Positions 28,596-37,399 of a DNA stretch of 64,000 nucleotides are shown one piece after another. Position 1 is the stretch's first letter. Each line of letters begins with the position of its first letter. The position numbers were made by a program, and so were the translations under genes. Source of the DNA: Halalkalibacter krulwichiae (GTDB taxonomy: Bacteria > Bacillota > Bacilli > Bacillales > Bacillaceae_D); the NCBI RefSeq assembly GCF_002109385.1, contig NZ_CP020814.1, positions 3,123,501-3,187,500 of the forward strand, written 5' to 3'. The notes beneath the pieces are model-generated. The model saw only the letters and a list, made by a program, of their open reading frames with translations. It did not search any database and was not told the DNA's origin.

Positions 28596-29792
28596 TCATG
28601 GTTTATAATTAACACCTTCTGTATATTGATTAGAAGCGTTCCAAAGCAGGAACTCATTTATTCCTTCTTCCTGCAACGCTTTAATTTGGGCTTCAACCTC
28701 TTTTTTTCCATACTGTTTATAGTTTCCTGTACCCAACCATGTTGCTGTAAAATCCTGAATCCAGGGTCTGGAAGTAGGACGATTCTCTATATTATTTAAT
28801 ACCTTATTTTCAACTTCTGCATAAGCTTTTGTCAGTTCATAAGGGTATAAATCAGGTTTATCAATGCCAAAATAAGGTGTCCAATGACTTGGATAAATCA
28901 TGGAAGAGATTACATCGACATGACTTGAGATTTTAGCAAAGTTTTGTCCAATCCCTGGTGCTTCTTCAATTGTTGCTGCATATCCGAATATATCGACAGA
29001 AACATCCACTCCATAAGGAGCTAACTGTTCTTTTGCATAAGCAACAAAATCTGATACAGCAGCCACTCGTCTTTCTACATTATTCTCACCGTCTTTATAC
29101 GTGCCTACTTCATATTCCAACATTTCATCTCGACGCTCAAAACCTTCGGGAAAGCGTACATAATCAAATTGAATTTCTTTAAAACCTAGCTTGGCTGCTT
29201 TTTCAGCAATCTGAATGTTGTAATCCCAAACTTCTTTTAAAAAGGGATTAACGAAAGCTTCACCTCTATTATTTTTCCAAACATCACCATTTTCTTTGAA
29301 TGATAACTCTGGTCTTTTGTTAGCGAGGACTGAATCTTTGAAGACAACGATCCGCGCAATTGGGTATACTTGATTTTCTTCTAGAGTTTTCATTAATTGG
29401 TTCGGATCAGTAATGTAGTTCTTAGAAACGTCTTTAAACTGTGAGCTTTCTTCAGGAAGATAAGTTAAATACCCATGATCATCTTTTATGTCAATAACCA
29501 TAGAATTCAGCTCACTTGAGTTAATTAAATCTAAGAGGGTCTGAAATCTTTGCCCGCCAGCAGTATTTCCAGTGACATAAATCCCTCGCACCCCGTCTTC
29601 AGGATAGTCAAATGTGTAACCTGATTGAAAAGCGAATCTTGTTGCTTCATCGGGAATGCTAAAAGGCGTCTTCTTCCCAAACTTAAACTGATGTTCTCTT
29701 GCAACGTTTGACTCTGTCTGCTCTGCTTGTGCAGAAAAAGGCCCGACTAAGCCAAGAATGCAAAGCATGAGCACAAATACCACCTTTCGCAT
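28596..29792 (-). CDS. Secreted putative glycoside hydrolase (DUF4015 type)
   Basis: 398 residues with a signal peptide (VVFVLMLCILGLVGPFSAQA). TIM-barrel segments typical of the family: GIYVTGNTAGG, MVIDIKDDHG, FKEIQFDYVRFPEGF, VSVDIFGYA and IEN...FLLWNASN. The acidic residues at IDIKDD and FDYVRFP are the probable catalytic region. Substrate unknown; extracellular polysaccharide is the family guess. Preceded by AAAAAGGTGTG. Confidence 0.85.
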   Translation of the reverse strand: MRKVVFVLMLCILGLVGPFSAQAEQTESNVAREHQFKFGKKTPFSIPDEATRFAFQSGYTFDYPEDGVRGIYVTGNTAGGQRFQTLLDLINSSELNSMVIDIKDDHGYLTYLPEESSQFKDVSKNYITDPNQLMKTLEENQVYPIARIVVFKDSVLANKRPELSFKENGDVWKNNRGEAFVNPFLKEVWDYNIQIAEKAAKLGFKEIQFDYVRFPEGFERRDEMLEYEVGTYKDGENNVERRVAAVSDFVAYAKEQLAPYGVDVSVDIFGYAATIEEAPGIGQNFAKISSHVDVISSMIYPSHWTPYFGIDKPDLYPYELTKAYAEVENKVLNNIENRPTSRPWIQDFTATWLGTGNYKQYGKKEVEAQIKALQEEGINEFLLWNASNQYTEGVNYKP

Positions 29793-29842
29793 AAAACCAC
29801 ACCTTTTTATTTGGTTTTGTGTTCACATCATTATTTTATGTA

Positions 29843-30073
29843 TTAATCCTCATCTTTAGCATCCCAATCTTCAGGAATCGGTTCCTCTGTTTCCAGTGCT
29901 AGCTGTTTTCTTTTTATGTCTAGTTGTTCCTTATGCCAAATGAATTGATCTTTGTTGACTAAGTACTGTTTGCCATCATGGACAGCTTTTATATGACCTA
30001 CCTGAATTTGCCTTATTAAGTACTCTTCTGCCAACTCTAAAAACTCTGCTAACTCTTTGACATTCACATACAT
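29843..30073 (-). CDS. Excisionase-like small helix-turn-helix protein
   Basis: 76 residues. VKELAEFLELAEEYLIRQIQVGHIKAVHDGKQYLVNKDQF is a MerR/Xis-like winged helix-turn-helix, followed by an acidic tail. AAGGAGGGAAATTA precedes ATG. No integrase is nearby, so a plain DNA-binding regulator is more likely than a phage remnant. Same strand as the preceding and following genes. Confidence 0.7.
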   Translation of the reverse strand: MYVNVKELAEFLELAEEYLIRQIQVGHIKAVHDGKQYLVNKDQFIWHKEQLDIKRKQLALETEEPIPEDWDAKDED

Positions 30074-30132
30074 TAATTTCCCTCCTTTTTTAACATTACT
30101 CTTGTTCAGAAAGTGACAATTTCAAGTAAAGA

Positions 30133-30170
30133 AGCTGACATAAATAGAGACTATCCCCTATATGTCAGCT
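30133..30170 (-). terminator. Hairpin downstream of the hemolysin III gene
   Basis: AGCTGACATA / TATGTCAGCT, 10-bp perfect stem, 18-nt loop. The following minus-strand sequence is only moderately T-rich. Confidence 0.4.
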
Positions 30171-30194
30171 CTAATCGGCCAAACAAGTAATCAC

Positions 30195-30842
30195 TTACGA
30201 AATTGGCAAAATATATAATAGTACTAAGAAGAAGTGAAAGATCGTTCCAGCTAGAACAAATAAATGCCAAATGGCATGATGGTATTTAAAGCCACGCCAC
30301 ACATAAAAAACAGTACCAACGGTGTAACAAATTCCTCCAATGAATAATAAGGCAATTCCACTAGTTGGTAAGATTTGAACAATCGGTTTGATTGCAAAAA
30401 TGGCAAGCCAACCCATTACGATATAAAAAATCGTTGAAAGAAAAAGAAACTTTTTCACATAGAAAACCTTAAAGATAATCCCGACTGTTGCAATCGCCCA
30501 CACAATTCCAAATAACGTCCAGCCTAAGGCTCCTTGAACGACAATAAATAATAGCGGAGTATACGTTCCAGCAATAAATAAATAGATCGACGAATGATCA
30601 AATATCTCGAATAAATCTTTTGCTTTCCCCGCAGGTAATGCGTGAACCATCGTTGATGAAAAATACAGTAATAACATCGTCACTCCATAAATGGTAAAGC
30701 TTACTATATGCCATACCGATCCATACAAACTTGAAAAAACGACAAGTAAGACTAATGCAGCAATACTTAATAAAGCACCTATGCCATGGGTAATGGCATT
30801 AGCTATTTCTTCACCTTTAGAAAAAGTGTGTGTTGTTGCCAT
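30195..30842 (-). CDS. Hemolysin III / PAQR-family membrane protein
   Basis: 215 residues, seven spans. Family marks: EIANAITHGIGA near the start, HSSIYLFIAGTYTP, and HHAIWHLFVLAG near the end, with conserved H/S/D thought to bind zinc. Name is historical; hydrolase or membrane homeostasis roles are suspected for the family. ATG 30842 follows GGGAG at 8 nt. Confidence 0.9.
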   Translation of the reverse strand: MATTHTFSKGEEIANAITHGIGALLSIAALVLLVVFSSLYGSVWHIVSFTIYGVTMLLLYFSSTMVHALPAGKAKDLFEIFDHSSIYLFIAGTYTPLLFIVVQGALGWTLFGIVWAIATVGIIFKVFYVKKFLFLSTIFYIVMGWLAIFAIKPIVQILPTSGIALLFIGGICYTVGTVFYVWRGFKYHHAIWHLFVLAGTIFHFFLVLLYILPIS

Positions 30843-31022
30843 GTTAGAGACTCCCTTCTCCACTAAAAAACTTGCTCATTCATTATACACCTAATTTGAA
30901 CAAATTTTCCACTCTAGCACATTTATTATATCTTGCACCAATAACAAAAAATCTATATAATAGATAAAATACACTTTTTAGAAGTCAAATTATTTGACAA
31001 CTTAGATAAGGAGGAATGTCAC

Positions 31023-31559
31023 ATGAGACATGTTACGTTAGTGCAGTTATTTGATCACCCTATTACTCAAAAATATGTAAAACGTTCAGGGATGGCCCAT
31101 GCAGTTGCTTGTGCTTATCATGCCTTTCGACTATCTCAAAAGTACGAAGTAGATCCAGACCTTGCTACGAAAGCTGCATTCCTTCATGATATTGGGCACT
31201 ATACTTGGTACCGAGATGGGAAGTGGGACTATGCCTTATACAAAGAAAACGATATACATGCGATCAAAGGATCTGAGCGAGCGCACAAATTATTAATACG
31301 GCTGGGAGAGCACCCACGTACTGCAAAAGAAATTGCATTAGCTATCCTTTTACACACCGACTCCTATTTACCGGATGGCTATTTAAAATTAAATCCACTC
31401 CAGCATGTTGTTGCAATGGCAGATTCGTTAGATGAAGAACCTGGTGGAGAACATCACTATCGAAAGATATCAGACGAGCGTGCAAGAAAAATGCTAATTC
31501 GTCTAGATGATCAAATTAACAGTATTATGAATCCAGAAGAAATGAAACGATCAATATAA
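31023..31559 (+). CDS. HD-domain phosphohydrolase
   Basis: 178 residues. H at GMAHAVACAYHA, AAFLHDIGHYTWY with the HD pair at about 55, HTDSYLPDG and VAMADSLDEEP give a full HD metal site. Substrate unknown. AAGGAGGAATGTCAC precedes ATG. Not the same subgroup as the protein at 7397. Confidence 0.85.
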   Translation: MRHVTLVQLFDHPITQKYVKRSGMAHAVACAYHAFRLSQKYEVDPDLATKAAFLHDIGHYTWYRDGKWDYALYKENDIHAIKGSERAHKLLIRLGEHPRTAKEIALAILLHTDSYLPDGYLKLNPLQHVVAMADSLDEEPGGEHHYRKISDERARKMLIRLDDQINSIMNPEEMKRSI

Positions 31560-31661
31560 TTAAGAGCCCCGTGAATTTCTCAATTCATTCATGGGGACAA
31601 TTAAAAATAGATTGACGTTCCTTAGATACCATGCTACATTTATTTCACAAGAAAATACCCT

Positions 31662-31778
31662 AAAAAGGGGAGTAGCGACCTTTTTGGTCAATGAGTCGTC
31701 ATGACAGTGATTTACGATCACTCGGTTCATTGAGCTTTAAGTAGTATTTCTTTTACTTAAAGTACGCAAGACCTTTTT
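31662..31778 (+). ncRNA. yybP-ykoY manganese riboswitch aptamer
   Basis: The two conserved metal-site loops are seen: AAAAAGGGGAGTAGC at the 5' side (31662-31676) and GTACGCAAGACCTTTT at the 3' side (31762-31777), which pair through AAAAAGG/CCTTTTT (P1). Internal hairpins GTCATGAC-like and GCTTTAAG/CTTAAAG stems also fit the family. Members sense Mn2+ directly and switch on metal-efflux genes. Confidence 0.88.
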
Positions 31779-31827
31779 ATGAGAGTCTTTATTTTGGGGA
31801 AGACTCTCATAAAAGGGTCTTTTTTTG
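31771..31827 (+). terminator. Riboswitch-controlled terminator
   Basis: Long stem, 31771-31789 with 31800-31818, followed by CTTTTTTTG. The 5' arm reuses the ACCTTTTT strand of aptamer P1, so ligand-bound aptamer and terminator exclude each other; Mn2+ should permit read-through. Confidence 0.85.
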
Positions 31828-31855
31828 TCATTTTTTTCTTAGGGGGAATTATTTT

Positions 31856-32839
31856 ATGGTTTTTTTAGGCTTTATCTTTGCAGCCATCCTAACCGTAATC
31901 GCTGCAATTAAATTATCTACATATGCCGACACAATCGGGGAAAAAACTTCCCTTGGCGGCATGCTAGTAGGAACACTATTACTCGCTGGTGCAACGTCTT
32001 TACCGGAAGTGACAACAAGTGTTTCTGCCATTGTCCTTGATAGTCCTGACATAGCCGTCGGTAATGTGTTCGGGAGTAACATGTTTAATTTATTAATCAT
32101 CGCAAGCTTTGATTTATATTTTAGAAAGCAACAGATCTTCCAATATGCAGAGAGATCTCACCTATACACTGCAAGTCTTGGATTAATACTTGCAATTGTT
32201 GCTCTCCTTGCTTTATCACTTAGAATTGATTATTCCTTCATGGGTATTGGGATTGATGTTTGGATTCTAATGTCAATCTATGTGGGTGGAATGTGGTATG
32301 TGTCATATTTAACGAAGAAAAATCCTCAAGAACCTGTAGTCGAACCAGAAGAATACAACATGTCTGCTATTTCACTCAGACGTGCTATTATCGGCTTTAT
32401 TGTTGCAGCGTTAGTTATTATGGGTGCCGGAACACTCCTAACCATTACAGGAGATCAGATAGCCGTCATCACAGGTTTAGGGGCAAGTTTTGTTGGAAGC
32501 TTTCTCATTGCCGCGACGACTTCGTTACCAGAAGCAGTTGCCGTGTTAGTTGCGCTTCAACTTCGTAATTACAACCTTGCGATCGGGTCAATTTTAGGAA
32601 GTAATCTTTTTAACATTTTAATTCTTGGAGCTTCTGACATTTTCTATCAAAAAGGATCGATCATTTCTGCTGTATCTAATGTTCATCAAATTACAGCTGC
32701 TGCTGTTGGCATTTTATCCGTTGTCATTCTTTACTCACTTATTCGTAAGCCAAGAGAATCAACATTTCGCTATGCCATTCCATCATTAATACTAGTTATT
32801 TTATACTTTATTTCGTCCTATTTAATCTTTATCCAATAA
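31856..32839 (+). CDS. CaCA-family cation exchanger, likely Mn2+-responsive
   Basis: 327 residues, about ten spans in two inverted halves. Both alpha-repeats are seen: GATSLPEVTTSVSAI with GNVFGSNMFN (about 43-80), and ATTSLPEAVAVLVAL with GSILGSNLFN (about 221-257). The family exchanges Na+ or H+ for Ca2+. The upstream manganese riboswitch argues that Mn2+ (or Mn2+ and Ca2+) is exported here. AGGGGGA precedes ATG at 8 nt. Confidence 0.9.
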   Translation: MVFLGFIFAAILTVIAAIKLSTYADTIGEKTSLGGMLVGTLLLAGATSLPEVTTSVSAIVLDSPDIAVGNVFGSNMFNLLIIASFDLYFRKQQIFQYAERSHLYTASLGLILAIVALLALSLRIDYSFMGIGIDVWILMSIYVGGMWYVSYLTKKNPQEPVVEPEEYNMSAISLRRAIIGFIVAALVIMGAGTLLTITGDQIAVITGLGASFVGSFLIAATTSLPEAVAVLVALQLRNYNLAIGSILGSNLFNILILGASDIFYQKGSIISAVSNVHQITAAAVGILSVVILYSLIRKPRESTFRYAIPSLILVILYFISSYLIFIQ

Positions 32840-32841
32840 TA

Positions 32842-32879
32842 AAAGAAACACCACCGAGGCTTATCGGTGGTGTTTCTTT
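32842..32879. terminator. Bidirectional terminator, exchanger / thioredoxin-like gene
   Basis: Perfect 16-bp stem (32842-32857 / 32864-32879), loop GGCTTA, with A/T ends on both sides. Confidence 0.85.
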
Positions 32880-32883
32880 AACG

Positions 32884-33441
32884 CTAATCGCGGAAAATGA
32901 CTAAATCTTCCATCAGGTCAAATGTTAGTATGCCATTAATCCGCTGTATAATGACGCCTTGTTCATCGATGACAACCGTTGTGGGTATTCCAATTAATTG
33001 ATACTTTTTCATTACCTCTCCTTTATCATCTAGTAAAGGGTCAAAGCTTGCATGAAAATGTTGAAGAAATGGCCGTAATTCTTCCTTACTTGTTTCTTGA
33101 CTCGTCATGTTAACCGCTAAAAGAACTCCTCCCCTTTCCTTTAATTTCTTGTCCATTTCTACAATCACAGGCATTTCTTCTTGACAAGGAGCACACCAAG
33201 TTGCGAAAAAATTAATAACAACAGGCTTACCGATATAATCATCCAATGAAACTTGTTTTCCATTTAATGTCGTTAGCTCAATCGGTAACGCTTCTTGACC
33301 TACTTGAACACCTTTTTGCACGGAAGCTGCAACTGCCTCTTCAACTTTCTGATATAAACTTTCAGATTGGCTATACATAAAACCAACGCTACATAAGAGG
33401 ATAATAAGAATACTCCGATAAAACGCTTGCTTCTTTTTCAT
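32884..33441 (-). CDS. Membrane-anchored TlpA/ResA-like thioredoxin
   Basis: 185 residues. N-terminal uncleaved anchor (YRSILIILLCSVGFMYS), then a thioredoxin fold with active site FFATWCAPCQEE (about 90-101) and cis-proline in GIPTTVVID. Reduces or oxidises extracytoplasmic thiols, as in cytochrome c maturation or sporulation (ResA, StoA). ATG 33441 follows AGAGGCGTGTGT. No cytochrome genes nearby. Confidence 0.9.
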   Translation of the reverse strand: MKKKQAFYRSILIILLCSVGFMYSQSESLYQKVEEAVAASVQKGVQVGQEALPIELTTLNGKQVSLDDYIGKPVVINFFATWCAPCQEEMPVIVEMDKKLKERGGVLLAVNMTSQETSKEELRPFLQHFHASFDPLLDDKGEVMKKYQLIGIPTTVVIDEQGVIIQRINGILTFDLMEDLVIFRD

Positions 33442-33533
33442 ACACACGCCTCTTTTCACTCTCATTTCTAAAATGTCTGTTATACTAACGTATGTCCAAA
33501 TAAGAAAATTAATGCGAAATGAGGAAGATTGCT

Positions 33534-33698
33534 TTGACTAAGATTCAACTTTTTCAATTAGTAGCTATTTTAGCACTCGTTATTTTTGTGATTTATTCTT
33601 ACCAAGCAGAGGCAACCGTTACTTGGCTTTTTTATTTAATCGCAGTTATTAATATTGTCCTTTGGATTTTGAGAATGAATGAGAGGAGGAAGAACTAA
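33534..33698 (+). CDS. 54-residue two-span membrane protein
   Basis: Reads TTG-initiated MTKIQLFQLVAILALVIF..., two hydrophobic segments and a basic RMNERRKN tail. GAGG lies 9 nt before TTG 33534; the in-frame ATG at 33516 is the alternative. Divergent from the thioredoxin-like gene. Not recognised. Confidence 0.55.
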   Translation: MTKIQLFQLVAILALVIFVIYSYQAEATVTWLFYLIAVINIVLWILRMNERRKN

Positions 33699-33795
33699 AG
33701 AGAAAGAAACATTTTTTATACAACGTACCGCATGAAAAGTCTTCGTACTGTACATATTATCTTTACAACCATTTCTACATAAGGAGGTAATATGT

Positions 33796-33939
33796 ATGAA
33801 TAATTTGGTTACAACAATGCAAGCCTATTTAAGTCAATTTGTTAAACTCCTCTTTATTTTAGAGTATGAAGACCTTCATAAAGAACAACCCATAAATAAA
33901 CGCTCTACAAAAATGTCAACTTCCATTCATAAAACGTAA
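33796..33939 (+). CDS. 47-residue peptide with strong ribosome binding site
   Basis: MNNLVTTMQAYLSQFVKLLF then a charged tail. AAGGAGGTAAT is 8 nt upstream of ATG 33796, an almost ideal site, and a terminator follows. No family recognised; the amphipathic N-terminus (about residues 3-22) may bind membrane. Confidence 0.6.
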   Translation: MNNLVTTMQAYLSQFVKLLFILEYEDLHKEQPINKRSTKMSTSIHKT

Positions 33940-33946
33940 ACATAAA

Positions 33947-33980
33947 AAATCTGACCCTCTATTTATAAATGGTCAGATTT
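33947..33980. terminator. Terminator, small peptide gene / lipid kinase gene
   Basis: AAATCTGACC / GGTCAGATTT, 10 bp, 14-nt loop, between convergent genes. Confidence 0.7.
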
Positions 33981-33990
33981 CTTTCATTCA

Positions 33991-34869
33991 TTATGATAGA
34001 ACATGTAGGGCATTCTTATTTACCGTAACGGCTGTGGGTGTTTGACCCATGATTTCTCCATCTGCCGTTACATATAAAGGTTCATTTGTCTCTACTTCAA
34101 TTGACTCTACTTGTAAATACTCTACCCCACTCATGTCCACATGTTTACCCTTAAAGACTGCAGCCAGTAGAAAAAGCAATCGCCATTTAGGAAGACTATG
34201 AATAATACAAATATCAAGTTTCCCATCATCACTCGTAGCTTGAGGACATATTTTCATTCCTCCACCATAATAAGGGTGGTTAGCAATTGCGATTAGCCAT
34301 ACTTTTTCGATAATACGCTCTTCTTGATTTAGCATAAGTTTCGTATAAGTAGGCTTATAACATATTAATACTTTAAATATTATGATTAAGTAAGCTAGCC
34401 CGCCTAACCACTTTTTTAATTTTAATTCATTCGCTTCTTTCGCTACTTTTCCATCGAAACCAATCCCCACAACGGTCATACAATGCTTATCTCCCACTTT
34501 CAATAAATCTATTTTTTGATGCTCCTTTTTCAATATCTTATCAATTTCCTGCTCATAATTTTTCGTTATCCCTCTTGCACGAGCAAAATCATTTCCAGAA
34601 CCTGTAGGGAGTACAGTAAAGGGAACTTTCATTCCAAGCAAATGGTTAATAATCTCATGAATGGTCCCATCTCCCCCAAGCGCAATCACTCCATCTACTG
34701 TTTCATTTGACTGTCTCAAATCTGTAATAAACTCATATAATTCAATTTTATTCTCAGAAAGCACTACCGAATACTCAACTTCTTTTCTTTGTAGTATTTT
34801 TTCAATCTCACTCCATACCTTGACTGAACGACCATTCCCTGATGTCTTGTTTACAATAAAATAATACAT
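33991..34869 (-). CDS. Diacylglycerol kinase-family lipid kinase (YegS/DgkB-like)
   Basis: 292 residues. DAGK catalytic domain with ALGGDGTIHEIINHLLG (about 58-74), PTGSGNDFARARG (about 84-96) and DGKLDICI near the C-terminal half. Probably phosphorylates diacylglycerol or a related lipid or sphingoid base. ATG 34869 follows AGGGGGTG; GTG 34878 is less likely. A frameshifted diacylglycerol glucosyltransferase lies 2.5 kb away. Confidence 0.9.
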   Translation of the reverse strand: MYYFIVNKTSGNGRSVKVWSEIEKILQRKEVEYSVVLSENKIELYEFITDLRQSNETVDGVIALGGDGTIHEIINHLLGMKVPFTVLPTGSGNDFARARGITKNYEQEIDKILKKEHQKIDLLKVGDKHCMTVVGIGFDGKVAKEANELKLKKWLGGLAYLIIIFKVLICYKPTYTKLMLNQEERIIEKVWLIAIANHPYYGGGMKICPQATSDDGKLDICIIHSLPKWRLLFLLAAVFKGKHVDMSGVEYLQVESIEVETNEPLYVTADGEIMGQTPTAVTVNKNALHVLS

Positions 34870-35029
34870 TGTAAACACCCCCTTTTTGCACGTATTTTGC
34901 CCACTTCCACTCTAAATATACAATGATAATTATGCCATTTAAAAGGAAGAATATGAATAATATCCTTTATTTTGTACAAATTACTAGTAATTACGTTACT
35001 ACTGAAATATGTATTAGGGAGGTGATCTT

Positions 35030-36268
35030 ATGAACGCGTTACAGTTTAATTTTAACATTCCAAAATACATTCTTACAAAGACCCTTGGACGTTGGGTCCC
35101 TTCTATTCATTGGAACCCACGATTTTCGTGTTTACACTGGGGAGAGACTGACGAACCCCGCCTACCTAATCAAGATTGGATAAAAATAAAAGTTAAATAC
35201 GGCGGGATATGTGGTAGTGACATGAACCTACTTTTTCTTCATGACAGCCCTTCTACTTCTCCATACGTTTCTTTTCCTTTTACGATTGGCCATGAAGCTG
35301 TAGGAACTATCTCGGAGTTAGGAACAAAAGTAGAAAAGCTGTCAACCGGTCAACGTGTAGTGGTTAATCCTATTTTATCGTGTGAAAGCAGGGGGTTAGA
35401 ACCTTGCCCTTCATGTCTCAGAGGGGATGAAAGCTTATGTGAACAAAAAACAAAAGGTGAAATAGACTCGGGTTTGTTGATTGGAGCGTGTCGTGATACA
35501 GGTGGAAGTTGGAGCCCTTACTTAGTTGCTCATAAAAGTCAGGTTCTTCCCTTACCCGATGAGGTCAATGATTTAAACGGAGTTCTTGTCGAACCATTTA
35601 GTTGTGCTCTACATGCAGTACTAAGAAACCCTCCGAAAGATGGCGATCGAATTCTTGTTATCGGAGCCGGTGTCATTGGACTATCGGTCGTTGCTGCCAT
35701 TAAAGCTCTTGGTTATAACTGTCGTGTAGCTATTTTAGTCAAACATAAGTTCCAAGGAGATATGGCAAAAACGCTTGGAGCTGATGAGGTTATCTATTTA
35801 AATCGAGATTATGTAGAAGAAACCGCCAATCATTTTGGAGCAGAAACATTAAAGCCTGTCTTTGGACCTGAAGTTGTTCAAGGAGGAGCTAATATTGTTT
35901 ATGAATGTGTCGGCAGAAAACAAAGTGTGACAGACGCTCTTCGTTTTGCTAAAAGTGGGGGAACTGTTGTCATATTAGGATTAGCAAGCATCATGAAAAA
36001 AATAGATTGGACAACAGTTTGGTTAAATGAATTAACAGTTAAAGGTTGTTTTGCCTATAGTACTAACGAATTTGAAGGAAGAAAAATCAATACTCTTCAA
36101 ATTGCTATTGAATTAATGAAGAGAGGCAAAGTCGATCTTTCTCCTTTGATTACGCACCAGTATCCGCTAAACGAATATAAAGTAGCTTTTAATACAATTA
36201 AAAAAAGAAATCGCGAAAATGCCTTAAAAGTAATCTTCAACCATGATCAAACTACTATTGGAGGCTGA
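35030..36268 (+). CDS. Zinc-dependent MDR alcohol/polyol dehydrogenase
   Basis: 412 residues. Catalytic zinc residues in GGICGSDMN and GHEAVGT; structural zinc region reduced to CPSCLRGDESLC (three of four cysteines plus an upstream C). Rossmann loop VIGAGVIGLSVVAA (about 211-224). An extra about 25-residue N-terminus precedes the fold. GGAGGTGATCTT precedes ATG. Stop is 2 bases before the next start: one operon with the aldolase-like gene. Substrate unknown. Confidence 0.85.
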   Translation: MNALQFNFNIPKYILTKTLGRWVPSIHWNPRFSCLHWGETDEPRLPNQDWIKIKVKYGGICGSDMNLLFLHDSPSTSPYVSFPFTIGHEAVGTISELGTKVEKLSTGQRVVVNPILSCESRGLEPCPSCLRGDESLCEQKTKGEIDSGLLIGACRDTGGSWSPYLVAHKSQVLPLPDEVNDLNGVLVEPFSCALHAVLRNPPKDGDRILVIGAGVIGLSVVAAIKALGYNCRVAILVKHKFQGDMAKTLGADEVIYLNRDYVEETANHFGAETLKPVFGPEVVQGGANIVYECVGRKQSVTDALRFAKSGGTVVILGLASIMKKIDWTTVWLNELTVKGCFAYSTNEFEGRKINTLQIAIELMKRGKVDLSPLITHQYPLNEYKVAFNTIKKRNRENALKVIFNHDQTTIGG

Positions 36269-36270
36269 CA

Positions 36271-37362
36271 ATGAAAAATTTCACATTAAGCTCAAGTCCT
36301 TCTAGCTCATTTCTGCAATGGATGTCGCAAGGGTTAGTTTCTACTTTTTCAGCAAATGGATTTTCATACACGGACAATCACAATGATCCGTTACAACTCG
36401 TCTTTCATTTTGTAACCGAAGACGAGGTCAAACCTTTTCGTCGGAAAGCTCAGGCAACCTTTGTCGTTGGCATTTTAGAAAGCAAAGGGAAACCCTATGA
36501 TCTATTTACAGACATATATCCATTTCTAGTTCGTTCCTTAGCTAATCACTTTATGTATATCAATCATCAACATGGAAAAACAGATGTGCATTTCTTGACA
36601 CCTGAGCAAGGTTGTTATTCTATTTCCTACCATGAAGGTGATGATGAGCAAACCTTTCTCAACAAGATTTATAAACGTCTAGAACCATTAACTTGTTCTC
36701 GTCTCGTTATTGATAACCATTTTATCGAGGACTTACCTTCATCACTTTGGCAAGGTGATGAGATTACAAATGAGTTAAGTAAATCCGGAAAGAAATTAGA
36801 TGATTTGGACTTATTACCAGCACCGTTTCCTCTTGATAAGTATTTAAATGATCGTGATATGCGTCATTTAAAGAAACTTTATGGTCTTGGTGGATTAAGC
36901 TACGGAAATCTCAGCGCTCGATCGGACAAAGATCATTTTTGGATGAGCGCAAGTGGAATCGATAAAGCAAACATGAAAGAAATCGGTCGAGATATTCTCT
37001 ACATTAAAGGATATAACGATCATGATAATTTTATAGAAGTAAGCATTCCTCCAAATGTCACACCTAAAAGAGCCTCAGTTGATGCTATTGAACATTGGAT
37101 GATCTACAAGGAACATCCGGACGTCGGAGCGATTGTTCATATCCATGCTTGGATGGATGGAATTACTGCAACAGAAATCAATTATCCTTGCGGAACGATT
37201 GAACTGGCCGAGACAGTTGCAAAATTAATTCGAGAATCTAATAATCCTTCCGAGACCATTATTGGATTAAAAAATCACGGTTTAACGATAACCGGCCCTT
37301 CACTTGAAAACATCTTTAATCGAATTGAAGGGAAAATACAACGCCAAGTACCAATGTCTTAA
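36271..37362 (+). CDS. Two-domain protein with C-terminal class II aldolase/adducin domain
   Basis: 363 residues. C-terminal half (about 190-360) shows GNLSARS, MSASGIDKANM, the zinc pair VHIHAW and KNHGLTITG, the class II aldolase fold acting on phospho-sugars (fuculose/ribulose type). The first about 180 residues match no family that I know. GGAGG within the end of the dehydrogenase gene serves as its binding site. The two genes may process one sugar alcohol. Confidence 0.8.
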   Translation: MKNFTLSSSPSSSFLQWMSQGLVSTFSANGFSYTDNHNDPLQLVFHFVTEDEVKPFRRKAQATFVVGILESKGKPYDLFTDIYPFLVRSLANHFMYINHQHGKTDVHFLTPEQGCYSISYHEGDDEQTFLNKIYKRLEPLTCSRLVIDNHFIEDLPSSLWQGDEITNELSKSGKKLDDLDLLPAPFPLDKYLNDRDMRHLKKLYGLGGLSYGNLSARSDKDHFWMSASGIDKANMKEIGRDILYIKGYNDHDNFIEVSIPPNVTPKRASVDAIEHWMIYKEHPDVGAIVHIHAWMDGITATEINYPCGTIELAETVAKLIRESNNPSETIIGLKNHGLTITGPSLENIFNRIEGKIQRQVPMS

Positions 37363-37363
37363 T

Positions 37364-37398
37364 AAATGAAGGGTGGCTCACTTAGCCACCCTTCATTT
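37364..37398. terminator. Bidirectional terminator after the aldolase gene
   Basis: Perfect 15-bp stem (37364-37378 / 37384-37398), loop CACTT, between convergent genes. Confidence 0.85.
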
Positions 37399-37399
37399 A

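Noticed and set aside
29843..30073. Excisionase-like gene as a prophage or integrative element mark
   Set aside because: No integrase, att repeats or phage genes nearby.
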